A stretch of DNA of 64,000 nucleotides from Actinoplanes sp. TFC3 (GCF_001553785.1 NZ_LOJP01000002.1:354078-418077); one strand, 5' to 3'. Shown: positions 8,195-18,814, counted from the first letter of the stretch. Numbers and translations: made by a program. Notes: generated by a model from the letters alone, not told the origin.

Positions 8195-8935
8195 TTAGAG
8201 CCCTCCCAGGGTCACGTCGGTCGGTGTCGCGATCAGCAGGCTTCGATCCGGTACGGCCTGCCAGGCCGGGTCGTCATCGAGTGGTTCGGAGCTGACCAGC
8301 ACGGAAGTAGCGTTTTTCTTGACGGACAGCGCGTGGCCGAGCGTGGTGGCGGCGATCCGGTCGCCGTCGGTCAGCAGCAGGTTGAGCCGGGAGCCGGGGG
8401 CGGCCGTGTCGACCTCGGTGACCACGGCTCGGAGAGCTTCGGCTGGTTCGTCGCCGGCCCGCAGACGGTCGCGGATCAGGGCCCAGAGCAGGGCGCTGTC
8501 GGTGGGGGCGTCGAGGGTGAGCAGGTCGGTGGTGGGCAGGCGGCCGGCCAGCTTGGCGACGCTGTCCGGCCAGCCGCGGACCACGCCGTTGTGGCTGAAC
8601 AGCCAGCGACCTTCCTGGAACGGCGCGGCCGCGGTCTCCACCACCGGCATGCCGACGGTCGCCGAACGCACCGCCGCCAGGACCGCGCCGCTCAGGGTGA
8701 CTCCGGCCAACCCCGGCAACGCGGCATCCGACCACATCGGCATAGCGCTGCGATACCGCACGGGCGGGCCGTCTTGGGCCGGGAACCAGGCGGCGCCGAA
8801 GCCATCGGCGTTTATCGTGCCGCCGCCGCGCATGTCGTTGGGCGCCCAGGACTGCTTGACCAAGGCGTGCGGCGCGTCGAACAGCAGCGCGGACAGGGCG
8901 ATCGGCGCACCGAGGTAGGCCAGGTGACGGCACAT
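8195..8935 (-). CDS. egtC: EgtC, gamma-glutamyl-hercynylcysteine sulfoxide hydrolase
   Basis: A 246-residue class II (Ntn) glutamine amidotransferase-like hydrolase that removes the gamma-glutamyl group from the EgtB product. The start is fixed by the catalytic N-terminal cysteine in MCRHLAYLG: the ATG is at 8933-8935 and overlaps the egtB stop by one base. A longer upstream extension in the same frame would bury the nucleophile, so I rejected it. Other Ntn features seen are NADGFGAAWF and the FSHNGVVRGW segment. It lies between egtB and egtD in the conserved order. Confidence 0.94.
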   Translation of the reverse strand: MCRHLAYLGAPIALSALLFDAPHALVKQSWAPNDMRGGGTINADGFGAAWFPAQDGPPVRYRSAMPMWSDAALPGLAGVTLSGAVLAAVRSATVGMPVVETAAAPFQEGRWLFSHNGVVRGWPDSVAKLAGRLPTTDLLTLDAPTDSALLWALIRDRLRAGDEPAEALRAVVTEVDTAAPGSRLNLLLTDGDRIAATTLGHALSVKKNATSVLVSSEPLDDDPAWQAVPDRSLLIATPTDVTLGGL

Positions 8936-10239
8936 CAGCTCGCGTCCGGGCCGGCGTCGCGGGCGGTGCGGAAGCCGCTGAAGATCTGCCGGCGGATCGG
9001 GTGGTCCCAGTTGCGGAACGTGCCCCGGCAAGCCGCGGCGTCAGTGCCGAACGACCCACCCCGCAGCACCTTGTAGTCGCCGCCGAAGAAGACCTGGGAG
9101 TACTCGGCGTAGGGGAACATCTGGAAGCCGGGGTACGGCTCGAAACCCGAGTCCACCCACTCCCACACGTCCCCGATCAGCTGGTGCACCCCGAGCGGCG
9201 AGGCGCCCTCGGGGTAGGCCCCGGCCGGCGCGGGAGCCAGGTGCCGCTGACCCAGGTTGGCGTGCCGGGCAGCCGGCTCCTCGTCGCCCCACGGGAACCG
9301 CCGCGAACGACCGGTCGCCGGGTCGAACCGGGCGGCCTTCTCCCATTCGGCCTCGGTGGGCAGCCGGCGCCCGGCCCAGGCCGCATAGGCCTCGGCCTCG
9401 AAGAAGCACACGTGCACGACCGGCTCATCGGCAACCAGGCGGGAGGTCCGCCCGAACCGCGTGTACGCCCACTCGTCCCCCTCGCGCTGCCAGTGCATCG
9501 GCGCGGTCAGTCCCGCCTCCTGCCGATGGGCCCAGCCACGTGCACTCCACCAGCGCGGATCGTCGTAGCCGCCGGCCGCGACGAAGCCGGCGTACTGGGC
9601 GTTGGTGACCGGGGCGGCGTCGATGAAGTAGGCCGCCACGGCAACGGGGTGGGCCGGGCGTTCGTTGTCCAACGCCCACGGTTCTATGTCCGTACCCATC
9701 GTGAAAGGTCCTGCGGGCACCAGAACCTCGCCCGATACCGCGACCGGGGCCGGCGGGGGTGGATCGGCCGACAGCACGGGCGCGCCCAGCCGCAACTGGT
9801 GGGTGGCGAGCATGGTTTCGTCGTGCTGCTGCTCGTGCTGGACGATCATGCCGAACGCGAAGCCGTTGGAGACCAGCCGCCGCTCATCGAGGCGCACATG
9901 GTCGAGTACGTCCAGCACCTTGTCGCGCACCTGGCCCACATAGGCCCGCGCTTCACCGGGGTTGAGCAGCGGCAGAGCCGGACGATCGCGGCGTGGGTGC
10001 TTGAAGGCGTCGTAGAGCTCGTCAATGTCGTGGCGCACCGGGTCGCGGCCGCCGACATCGCGGACCAGCCAGAGTTCCTCCTGGTTGCCGACGTGGGCCA
10101 GGTCCCACACCAGCGGCGACATGATCGGCGAGTGCTGGCGGACCAGATCGGCGTCGTCCACCGCGTCGGTGAGCAGCTTGGTGCGCGCACGGGCGCGTTC
10201 GAGTTGGGCAGCGACAGTCAGTCGCACGTCCTGAGACAT
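8935..10239 (-). CDS. egtB: EgtB, iron-dependent hercynine sulfoxide synthase
   Basis: A 434-residue non-haem iron enzyme that couples hercynine to gamma-glutamyl-cysteine with oxygen. The N-terminal DinB-like domain carries candidate iron ligands His49 (WDLAHVG) and His135/His139 (VQHEQQHDE). The C-terminal half is a formylglycine-generating-enzyme-like fold (VPAGPFTMGTD, RLPTEAEWEKAAR, VWEWVDSGF, KVLRGGSF, CRGTFRNWDHP, FSGFRTAR). The ATG at 10239 is preceded by an AAGGGA-type site. The gap to egtA is 45 bases. Length and order fit mycobacterial and Streptomyces EgtB. Confidence 0.95.
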   Translation of the reverse strand: MSQDVRLTVAAQLERARARTKLLTDAVDDADLVRQHSPIMSPLVWDLAHVGNQEELWLVRDVGGRDPVRHDIDELYDAFKHPRRDRPALPLLNPGEARAYVGQVRDKVLDVLDHVRLDERRLVSNGFAFGMIVQHEQQHDETMLATHQLRLGAPVLSADPPPPAPVAVSGEVLVPAGPFTMGTDIEPWALDNERPAHPVAVAAYFIDAAPVTNAQYAGFVAAGGYDDPRWWSARGWAHRQEAGLTAPMHWQREGDEWAYTRFGRTSRLVADEPVVHVCFFEAEAYAAWAGRRLPTEAEWEKAARFDPATGRSRRFPWGDEEPAARHANLGQRHLAPAPAGAYPEGASPLGVHQLIGDVWEWVDSGFEPYPGFQMFPYAEYSQVFFGGDYKVLRGGSFGTDAAACRGTFRNWDHPIRRQIFSGFRTARDAGPDAS

Positions 10240-10284
10240 GGAAAGGGAGTCCTTCCAGGGCAGGCGGAAGCCACCGGGAAAATG

Positions 10285-11490
10285 TCAGGAAACGGAGGCC
10301 CGCAGGCGCCGACCGGCGATGTCGGCAACCTGATCGCGCCACGGCTGCGAGAGCCCGGTGCGGTCGAGATGGCGGCAGGCAAGGTCGATCAGATCTGCGG
10401 CGGCTCGCCCGGTTGCCGGGTCGGCCAGGCCGTCCCGGGCCGCGGGCACCCATCGGCCGCTTGCGGGTGCGGCGAGCTCGCGGGTGGCGTCGAGCAGCGT
10501 GTCATCGGACATCAGCGTCGCGATGATGGCGGCCGGGGCGATCCATGCGGTGCCCGGTTGCGCGTCCAGGTAGCGGATCTCGAGGTAGCCGCGGGGTCGT
10601 ACGGGCGGGAACAGCGTGCTGATGTGGTACTCGAGATCATCCACGGTGGGCGGTCTCCGCAGCGCACCCCGAACCCAATCGGCGAACGTGATGCCGTCGG
10701 GTACGTGCCAGGTGTCGCGGCGGCTGCGGACGCACATCAGCGGCGCGGCCAGCACGTACTGCACCCAGTCGGCGACCGGGTCGGCGGTGCGCGGGACCGG
10801 TCCGCTGCGCCGGGAGTTGATGCCGTACCAGGCGGCCATCCGCCCGCAGGCCCATCCGGTGTCGCGGCCTTCGCGCATCCGCGAGGTGGCAAACGCGGCG
10901 AGCAGTGGTGGTCCGATCTCGTGCACGGCTTCCCAGCGTGCACGTAACTGCTCGGGGGTGCCGGCGTCGAGGCAGACCTGCAAGCCGGCGGTGCTGCACA
11001 TCATGGTGTGCCCGGACGGCGTGGCGTCGCGTTCGAAGGCGAGGTGCATCGCCGCATACCGGGGGGTGTCGAGGATGCGCACCGCAGGCCGGTGCGGGTC
11101 GAGGCCGCGCTCGCCGAGGACGATGCCGGCGCGGGCGAGCAATTCGGCCAGGCGAGCCTGATCGCTGGTGACGGTCTCGAGAAGCGAGCCGAGGGACGTC
11201 GCCGGGGCCGAGGAGATCTCGACCTGGCCGCCGGGCTCCAGGGTGACGGTGCCACCGCCCGGCAGCGGCACGGGATCGGTGGTGCCGAGCACGGCAGGGG
11301 CGTGGGGTCCGAGCGCCCGGCCGAGGTCGGCGGGCCGCACCAGGGCGGCAGGTCGATCGGTGTAGTGGGTGGTCCATTCGAGTTCGGCGCCGATGCGCTG
11401 CGGCGGGCCGGTCTTGAAGCAGATGCCCGAGACGTGCTCGGCGGCATCCTCGATCCGGCGCAGCACTGTCGCACTACTGGAAGTAGCCAT
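10285..11490 (-). CDS. egtA: EgtA, glutamate-cysteine ligase of ergothioneine synthesis
   Basis: A 401-residue ATP-dependent ligase making gamma-glutamyl-cysteine for EgtB. It has GAELEWTTHY near the N-terminus (metal and glutamate site), LEPGGQVEISSAP, MMCSTAGLQVCLD and GYLEIRYLDAQPG, all typical of the EgtA/GCS2-like family. I chose the ATG at 11490, which has GGAGG seven bases upstream. An in-frame extension to 11529 adds 13 residues but has no ribosome-binding site. It heads the egtABCD unit; no egtE-like PLP lyase gene is present in the window. Confidence 0.93.
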   Translation of the reverse strand: MATSSSATVLRRIEDAAEHVSGICFKTGPPQRIGAELEWTTHYTDRPAALVRPADLGRALGPHAPAVLGTTDPVPLPGGGTVTLEPGGQVEISSAPATSLGSLLETVTSDQARLAELLARAGIVLGERGLDPHRPAVRILDTPRYAAMHLAFERDATPSGHTMMCSTAGLQVCLDAGTPEQLRARWEAVHEIGPPLLAAFATSRMREGRDTGWACGRMAAWYGINSRRSGPVPRTADPVADWVQYVLAAPLMCVRSRRDTWHVPDGITFADWVRGALRRPPTVDDLEYHISTLFPPVRPRGYLEIRYLDAQPGTAWIAPAAIIATLMSDDTLLDATRELAAPASGRWVPAARDGLADPATGRAAADLIDLACRHLDRTGLSQPWRDQVADIAGRRLRASVS

Positions 11491-11577
11491 TACCCTCCTC
11501 CCGGTAGAGATTGACTCGACCTTACACACATATTTCGGCGTGCCGCATCTCCTGCGCCGGAGAAACTTAGTAATCGT

Positions 11578-12662
11578 TCAGGTGAACGTCACGACCGAGC
11601 GCGCACCCTCACCGCGGGCCATGCGCTCGAACGCGGCCGGCACCTCGGCCAAACCGATCCGGTCGGTGACCAGGTGATCCAGCGGCAAGGCCCCGCTCAG
11701 CACGTCCTCGGCGAGCTGCGGCACCTCACGGTCGGGATCGGACGAGCCATAGACCGAGGCCCGCAGCGTACGAGCAGACGAGAAAATATCCAGCGCGCTC
11801 AACTGCACCAGGTCGTCGGCCCCACCCATGCCCACGACGGTCACCTGCCCACCGCGGCGGGTCGCCCGCCACGCCGCCCGGATCGTGATGGCCCGCCCCA
11901 CGCACTCGAACGCGTGGTCGGCCCCGCGCCCCTCGGTGAGCCGGCGCACGTCCTTGGACAGGGCATCGCCGGAAACCACGAAATCCGTGGCGCCCGCGGC
12001 CTCGGCCAGCGCCTTCTTGGCCGCCGACACGTCGACGGCGATCACCGGCGCGGCACCGGCGGCCCGGGCGGCGGCCACCACCGACAGCCCGACCCCGCCG
12101 AGTCCGATAACGACCACCGACTGACCGGCTTGCACACCGGCGGTGCTGCGAACTGCGCCCGTACCGGTGAGCACCGCGCAACCCAGCAGCGCCGCGCTCT
12201 GCCAGGCCAGCTGCGGCGGCACCGGGATCAGGGCGCGCTCGGGCACCACCACCTGCTCGGCGAACGCGCCCAGCCCCAGCGTGACGTGCACCGGAGCACC
12301 GTCCAGCGTGCTGCCGTTCTCCAGCGCAGCCACGTTGGCCGTCGAGCACAACCACGGCTCGTCATGCTGGCAGAACCAGCACTGGCGGCACGGCGGCGAC
12401 CAGTTGAGCGCCACGTGCGTACCCACCTCGGCGCGGGTGACACCGGCGCCGGCTTCGAGCACCTCCCCGGCGGCTTCGTGACCGAGAATCAACGGGTATG
12501 GCGGGCTCAGCGTGCCGTTCACCATCGACAAGTCGGAATGGCAGACCCCGGCCGCGCGGATCTTCACCCGGACCTGACCCGGACCGACCTCCGGCAGGTG
12601 CACTTCCTCGACGGCGGGCGGCTCGCCGGGCTGCCGCACGACCAGGGCCTTGATGTACGCGG

Positions 12663-12666
<4 letters not shown>
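11578..12666 (-). CDS. Zinc-dependent alcohol dehydrogenase
   Basis: A 362-residue class III-like MDR. It has the catalytic zinc site GVCHSDLSMVNG with GHEAAGEV, four structural-zinc cysteines in CRQCWFCQHDEPWLC, and the NAD-binding glycine motif VIGLGGVGLSVVAAARAAGA. It resembles actinobacterial NDMA-dependent or benzyl/long-chain alcohol dehydrogenases. The ATG at 12666 overlaps the aldehyde dehydrogenase stop by four bases (ATGA), so alcohol and aldehyde oxidation are coupled. Likely role: oxidising an alcohol to the aldehyde that the upstream enzyme converts to an acid. The substrate is unknown. Confidence 0.9.
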
Positions 12667-14053
<1,387 letters not shown>

Positions 14054-14057
<4 letters not shown>

Positions 14058-14683
14058 CGCAGCACTCCGTCCTTCATGGCCAGCAGGCCGGTGATCACGG
14101 TTTCCAGTCCGAGCGCGAAGGCGCCCTCGTCCACGCTGCGGCGGTGCTCGGCGAGCAGGTGGGCGTTGCGCAGGTGGGGGTAGCTTTCCGCGTACACGCC
14201 GGGGTCCTCGTCGAAGCCGAGCGCGAACGAGCCCAGCGCGGCACCGGTGACGAGGTAGCGCATCAGCGCGCCGATGTGGGTGGCGCGGGCGGGTGGCCAG
14301 CCGGCGTCGATCAGGCCGCCGTACACGGTGTCGGCCATCGCCAGGGCGGCCGGGCGGCGGCCCGGTCCGTGCGCCAGCACCGGCACGATGTTCGGGTGCG
14401 CCGACAGCACCGCGTGGTATGAGTGCGCCCACAACCGCAGCGCGTCCGGCCAGTCACGGGTGGCGAAGAACGAGACGTCGACCTGGGCCACCACCGCGTC
14501 GGCTACCGCGTCGAGGATGTCGCCCTTGGTGGCGAAGTGGTTGTACAGCGACGGCCCGGCCACGCCCAGTTCGGTGGCCAGCCGGCGCACCGACACCGCG
14601 TCCAGGCCCTCGGCGTCCACCAGCACACTCGCGACCTCAACGATCCGGTCGCGCGTGAGCAGCGTCTGGCGGGGTCGCGCCAC
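14054..14683 (-). CDS. TetR/AcrR family transcriptional regulator
   Basis: A 209-residue repressor starting at GTG 14683. The HTH spans about residues 10-55 (TRDRIVEVASVLVDAEG ... VRRLATELGVAGPSLYNHFATKGDIL). The C-terminal domain resembles TetR_C regulators of the fatty-acid/TetR type (ALRLWAHSYHAVL, RYLVTGAALGSFALGF). It is co-transcribed with the aldehyde and alcohol dehydrogenases and divergent from an acyl-CoA dehydrogenase gene. A 21-bp inverted repeat in the 54-bp gap is a candidate operator for both directions. Confidence 0.87.
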
Positions 14684-14711
14684 TTGACACTCCCGAAACT
14701 CTTTACTCCGG

Positions 14712-14732
14712 AAAACTTACATCGCTAGTTTT
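14712..14732. promoter_or_regulatory. Candidate TetR operator: inverted repeat AAAACT-n9-AGTTTT
   Basis: In the 54-bp gap between the divergent tetR (GTG at 14683) and acyl-CoA dehydrogenase (GTG at 14738) genes, a perfect 6-bp inverted repeat with a 9-bp spacer stands out in an AT-rich patch. A TTGACA hexamer lies at 14684-14689. Such position and symmetry fit a TetR-family operator, but no binding data are implied. Confidence 0.5.
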
Positions 14733-14737
14733 AGCAC

Positions 14738-15910
14738 GTGGACTTTTCATTGAGCGACGAAGAGCGCGCGGTCCGCGACACCGCTCGCCAGTTCATCACC
14801 CGCGAGGTCATGCCGCTCGAGCAGGAAGCCCTGCGCCGCGAGCGCAACCATCAGCCCGGGCTGGAGCGCAGCGAGCTACGTGAGTTGCAGCTCAAGGCGA
14901 AGAAGTTCGGCTTCTGGGGGCTGTCCACGCCGGAGGAGTACGGCGGCATGGACCTGCCGGCCATCCTGCAGTCGCTGATCTGGACCGAGATCGGGCGCAC
15001 CTTCATCCAGTTCAAGTTCGGCGGCGACGCGGACAACATCCTGTACTACGCCAACGAGGCGCAGAAGCGGGAGTATTTGGTCCCGACGGTCGAGGGCGAC
15101 CGCATCTCCTGCTTCGCGATCACCGAGCCGGGCGCCGGGTCGGACGCGGCGAACATCAAGCTCAGCGCCCGCCAGGACGGCGACGACTGGATCCTCAACG
15201 GCGAGAAGACGTTCATCACCAACGGCAACGACGCCGACTTCGTGATCGTGGTCGCGGTGACCGACCGGGAGAAGGGCGTGCGCGGCGGTGGCACCACGGC
15301 GTTCCTGGTCGACCGGGAGATGGGCTGGCGCTCGGAGTTCATCCAGACCATGGGCGAGGGCGGCCCGGCATCGCTGATCTTCGAGGACGTCCGGGTGCCG
15401 GCCCGCAACGTCCTCGGCGAGATCGGGCAGGGCTTCGAGCTGGGCATGAAGTGGATCGGCAAGGGCCGCTACCTGATCCCGTCGCAGGCGCTGGGCATCG
15501 CCGAACGCTCGCTGAGCATGGCGATCGAATACGCGAACACCCGCGAGACCTTCGGCCGCAAGATCGGCGACAACCAGGCAATCCAGTGGATGATCGCGGA
15601 CTCCGAGACGGAACTGGAGGCGGCCCGCTGGCTCATCCTGCGCGCGGCCTGGACGGTGGATCAGGGCTGGGACCCGCGGCACGCCTCGTCGATGGCCAAG
15701 CTGTACGGCGCGAACATGGTCAACAACGTGGTGGACCGGGTCATGCAGATCCACGGCGGCATGGGCTACACCCGCGAACTGCCGATCGAGCGCTGGTACC
15801 GCCAGGTCCGGCTGATGCGCATCTACGAGGGCACCGACGAGATGCAGCGCCTGATCATCTCTCGGGATCTGTTGAGGGGTTACACCAAGCTGGGAGGGCA
15901 TCTCGCATGA
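14738..15910 (+). CDS. Acyl-CoA dehydrogenase
   Basis: A 390-residue FAD enzyme introducing a 2,3-double bond into acyl-CoA. It contains CFAITEPGAGSDAANIK, the WILNGEKTFITNGNDADF strand, the region QIHGGMGYTRELPIE and the catalytic segment LMRIYEGTDEMQRLIISR, where the Glu of YEGT is the expected base. It starts at GTG 14738 in the divergent promoter region and is coupled to the downstream acyl-CoA ligase by an ATGA overlap. Together with the divergent alcohol and aldehyde dehydrogenases it suggests a route from an alcohol to an enoyl-CoA. Confidence 0.92.
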   Translation: MDFSLSDEERAVRDTARQFITREVMPLEQEALRRERNHQPGLERSELRELQLKAKKFGFWGLSTPEEYGGMDLPAILQSLIWTEIGRTFIQFKFGGDADNILYYANEAQKREYLVPTVEGDRISCFAITEPGAGSDAANIKLSARQDGDDWILNGEKTFITNGNDADFVIVVAVTDREKGVRGGGTTAFLVDREMGWRSEFIQTMGEGGPASLIFEDVRVPARNVLGEIGQGFELGMKWIGKGRYLIPSQALGIAERSLSMAIEYANTRETFGRKIGDNQAIQWMIADSETELEAARWLILRAAWTVDQGWDPRHASSMAKLYGANMVNNVVDRVMQIHGGMGYTRELPIERWYRQVRLMRIYEGTDEMQRLIISRDLLRGYTKLGGHLA

Positions 15911-17439
15911 CGCAACTGTCTCTGGCGACTGTGCTTGCTGAGGGCGCCCGGCGCTACCCGGACAAGGTGGCGGTGATCGACGGATCGCTGCGCACCACCT
16001 ACCGCGAGCTGTGGGAGCAGGCCCGCTCTTATGCCGCCGGGCTGCACCAGCTCGGCGTCGGGCCCGGCGACACCGTGGCCGTGCTCATCCCCAACCTCAC
16101 CGACTTCCCGCGGGTCTACTACGCCGCCCTGACTGCCGGTGCTGCGGTCGTACCGGTGCATCTGCTGCTGACCGCGGACGAGATGGCCTACATCCTGCGC
16201 GACAGTGGCACCGACGTGCTCGTGGCTCATTCGAGCCAGCTGCAGACCGCGGCCGCGGCGGCGGAGAAGGCCGGCGTGCGGCTGGTCAGCGTCGGCCCGC
16301 GCCCGGATGGCGGCACGACCCCGGCCCGGCTGGAGGATGCGGCTGCGTCGGTGCCGGCGCTGCGCTCGTACGTGTCGCGGGAGGCCGAGGACACCGCTGT
16401 CATCTTCTACACCAGCGGCACCACCGGGCAGCCCAAGGGCGCGCTGCTCACCCACCTCAACCTGGTGATGAACGCGACGGTGAACGTCTTCGACTGCAAC
16501 GACGTGCGCCCCGACGACGTCGTGATGGGCTGCCTGCCGCTGTTCCACACCTTCGGGCAGACGGTCGGGATGAACGGGACGTTCCGCTTCGGCGGCACGC
16601 TGGTGCTGCTCGCGCGCTTCACCGGCGAGGCGGCCATCGATCTGATGGTGCGCGAGAACGTCACCGTGTTCCACGGCGTGCCGACCATGTACATCGCGCT
16701 GCTGGAAGCCGCAGCAAAAGCCAGCAAGCTGCCCGAGCTGCGTCTGTGCGTGTCCGGCGGCGCCTCACTGCCGGTAGCCGTGCTGGAGAAGTTCGCCGAG
16801 ACCTTCCATGCCACGATCTTCGAGGGGTACGGCCTGAGCGAGACCTCCCCGACGGCCACCACGAACCAGCCGGCGTTTGGCACCCGCCCCGGCACGATCG
16901 GGCACGCGGTCTGGGGCGTCGAGGTCGAGGTGGCCCGAGCCGAGGTGGACGAGCGCATCGAGCTGCTGGGCCCGGACGAACTCGGTGAGATCGTCATCCG
17001 CGGGCACAACGTGTTCTCCGGCTATCTCAACCGGCCCGAGGAGACCGCGCAGGCGGTGGTGGACGGCTGGTTCCGCACCGGCGACCTGGGCACCAAGGAC
17101 GCCGGGGGCTTCATCACGATCGTCGACCGCAAGAAGGACCTGATCATCCGGGGTGGGTTCAACGTCTACCCGCGCGAGATCGAGGAAGTGCTGGCCCGGC
17201 ACCCGGGCGTGGTGCAGGTAGCGGTCATCGGCGTACCGGACGAACTGCACGGCGAGGAGATCTGCGCCGTCATCGTCAGCGAGGGCGAGATGAAGGGCGA
17301 CGAGCTCATCGAGTGGTCGAAGGAGCGGCTCGGCAAGCACAAGTACCCACGTCAGGTGCGCTTCGTGGAGGCGCTGCCGATGGGCCCGAGCTTCAAGGTG
17401 CTCAAGCGCGAGCTACGCCGGACTGTCGGCGGTCAGTAG
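15907..17439 (+). CDS. AMP-dependent acyl-CoA synthetase/ligase
   Basis: A 510-residue ANL-superfamily ligase that activates a carboxylic acid to its CoA thioester with ATP. The P-loop-like motif IFYTSGTTGQPKGALLTH is near residues 164-181. The adenylate-binding FEGYGLSETSP, the hinge/core GWFRTGDLGTKD, IVDRKKDLIIRGGFNVYP and the C-terminal catalytic Lys in GPSFKVLKREL are all visible. The length is normal for FadD13-like medium- or branched-chain acyl ligases. The ATG overlaps the acyl-CoA dehydrogenase stop. Its 3' end overlaps the convergent NUDIX gene by 27 bases. Confidence 0.92.
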   Translation: MTQLSLATVLAEGARRYPDKVAVIDGSLRTTYRELWEQARSYAAGLHQLGVGPGDTVAVLIPNLTDFPRVYYAALTAGAAVVPVHLLLTADEMAYILRDSGTDVLVAHSSQLQTAAAAAEKAGVRLVSVGPRPDGGTTPARLEDAAASVPALRSYVSREAEDTAVIFYTSGTTGQPKGALLTHLNLVMNATVNVFDCNDVRPDDVVMGCLPLFHTFGQTVGMNGTFRFGGTLVLLARFTGEAAIDLMVRENVTVFHGVPTMYIALLEAAAKASKLPELRLCVSGGASLPVAVLEKFAETFHATIFEGYGLSETSPTATTNQPAFGTRPGTIGHAVWGVEVEVARAEVDERIELLGPDELGEIVIRGHNVFSGYLNRPEETAQAVVDGWFRTGDLGTKDAGGFITIVDRKKDLIIRGGFNVYPREIEEVLARHPGVVQVAVIGVPDELHGEEICAVIVSEGEMKGDELIEWSKERLGKHKYPRQVRFVEALPMGPSFKVLKRELRRTVGGQ

Positions 17440-17850
17440 CGCCGGCAACTCGGCCACGATCGGCTTGTCGGCGGGCAGCCAGGGCACGCTGTCCAGCTCG
17501 TCGACGCTGAGCCACCGCATGTCGGTGTGCTCAAGGTTGCGCGGCACGTCGCCGTCCAGCAGCGTCACCGCAAAGACGCGCAGGACGGCGCGGCCGTGGG
17601 CCAGGGGTACGTCAGGGCCTACGCGATCGCCGACTTGGACCCGTACCCCCAGTTCTTCGGCGCATTCCCGCGCCAGAGCCTGCTCGTCGCTCTCCCCCGG
17701 CTCCACCTTGCCGCCCGGGAATTCCCACCGGCCGGCCACCTCGGGCGGTGCCGAACGCTCGCAGGCCAGCACCCGTCCGTGCGTGACGATGACCGCGGCG
17801 ACGATCACTCGCGGTAGTGGCCGGCTCCCGCCGTGCAATCCAAGGGGCAT
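17413..17850 (-). CDS. NUDIX hydrolase, MutT-like
   Basis: A 145-residue protein of the MutT type (8-oxo-dGTP or related nucleotide clean-up). The complete NUDIX box GX5EX7REX2EEXG runs from Gly47 to Gly68, with Glu53, Arg61, Glu62, Glu65 and Glu66 present. The strand RVIVAAVIVTHGRVLACER is typical of actinobacterial (deoxy)nucleoside triphosphate pyrophosphohydrolases. The start is uncertain: ATG 17850 is used here, but GTG 17868 adds six residues and neither has a good ribosome-binding site. It converges on the acyl-CoA ligase with overlapping ends. Confidence 0.86.
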   Translation of the reverse strand: MPLGLHGGSRPLPRVIVAAVIVTHGRVLACERSAPPEVAGRWEFPGGKVEPGESDEQALARECAEELGVRVQVGDRVGPDVPLAHGRAVLRVFAVTLLDGDVPRNLEHTDMRWLSVDELDSVPWLPADKPIVAELPALLTADSPA

Positions 17851-18031
17851 GAGCCAAGAGCGTGCCACAAAAGTTAACCGAACAGGTTGAACGATGCGTC
17901 CCGATCGTCACGCAAACACGGATATGTGGGCGTGGACATAGTTGACGAGGAAGACAAGACTAGCTGGCACCGACCATGACGACACGGCGACAGTTTGGCC
18001 ACAAGCCGGAAACAACGCCCGGGAGGTGCCC

Positions 18032-18346
18032 ATGCGGCGGGGCAGAAATCTACGGGGTACCCGCTCCGACTACTTGAGCGACGCGCTCGCAGTGCTGGGT
18101 GGCTGGACGCAAGAAGGCGTTCAGCTCAAACGCGTGCTCCCGTGCAACGACAGTCAGCATGCCGACCTCACCGAACGCATCAAAGTCGCGGCCGACACGC
18201 TGCACGTCCGCCCCCGGATCAACCGGACGGACGGACACACCCAGATCCTGCTGGGCACGCCGGACGGCGATCCCATCACCGATGGCGACGTCACGCTGGC
18301 TGCCCGCATCGAGGACGCGTACCGCACAGTGGTGGGCCCCCACTAA
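18032..18346 (+). CDS. Pterin-4a-carbinolamine dehydratase-like protein lacking the HHP motif
   Basis: A 104-residue protein starting at ATG 18032, five bases after GGGAGG. The layout LGGWTQEGVQLKRVL, then ERIKVAADTLHVRP, then GHTQILLGTPDGDPITDGD and LAARIEDA follows the pterin carbinolamine dehydratase fold. That fold runs as a WT strand, a helix, HHP, a TH strand, GLT-x-D and a final helix. The catalytic His-His-Pro is replaced by Val-Arg-Pro, so dehydratase activity is doubtful. It may be a structural homologue with a regulatory or binding role. The family assignment is by pattern only; no aromatic amino acid hydroxylase is nearby. Confidence 0.6.
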   Translation: MRRGRNLRGTRSDYLSDALAVLGGWTQEGVQLKRVLPCNDSQHADLTERIKVAADTLHVRPRINRTDGHTQILLGTPDGDPITDGDVTLAARIEDAYRTVVGPH

Positions 18347-18356
18347 CGTCAAGGTC

Positions 18357-18719
18357 ATGACGGCACCCGTTTATGACAACAAGGGGCAGTACGAGCAGAT
18401 CGTCTCCGGACTGCTTGACGGCGAGCAGATCATCGCGGTGTACGACGCGGTCGGCGTGGGCACCGGCTTCATCGGGCTCACCAACCGCCGGGTGATCATC
18501 CAGGACAAGTCCTTCGCCGGGAAGCGCTTCGCGATCACCAGCATCCCGTACTCGAAGGTCAGCGCGGTGAGCGTGGTCAGCAACAAGAGCTTCGCCGGGC
18601 AGTACTTCTCCACCGGCACGATCGCCATCACCGTGGGCACGCACGTGTACGAGGTCGAGTTCCGTGGCTCCGAGAAGACTCACCACGTGCACAACGTGAT
18701 CCTGCACTACGCGTCCTGA
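18357..18719 (+). CDS. PH domain-containing protein (bacterial PH-like, YvbH type)
   Basis: A 120-residue soluble protein starting at ATG 18357. Its core is a single beta-rich bacterial PH-like domain: GEQIIAVYDAVG, GFIGLTNRRVIIQDKS (the typical LTNRRVII strand), ITSIPYSKVSAVSVV, TGTIAITVG and VYEVEFRG, closed by a C-terminal helix HHVHNVILHY. Members form oligomers of unknown function, some linked to cell stress. It sits 10 bases after the pterin-dehydratase-like gene and may share its transcript. There is no signal peptide or membrane segment. Confidence 0.78.
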   Translation: MTAPVYDNKGQYEQIVSGLLDGEQIIAVYDAVGVGTGFIGLTNRRVIIQDKSFAGKRFAITSIPYSKVSAVSVVSNKSFAGQYFSTGTIAITVGTHVYEVEFRGSEKTHHVHNVILHYAS

Positions 18720-18814
18720 ACCCTTTTGCCGAAAAAGTCAAAAGTCTGGACAGCTTCGGGGAAAGTTACTTGCGTCGATATTCCGCTGGTACATCTCCCC
18801 CGAAGGGACGGACC

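Noticed and set aside
8936..9031. N-terminal extension of EgtC by 32 residues.
   Set aside because: It would bury the catalytic N-terminal Cys; the ATG at 8935 overlaps the egtB stop as expected.
9001..10947. 648-codon plus-strand frame over egtB and egtA.
   Set aside because: Antisense to two well-recognised enzymes, with no family similarity.
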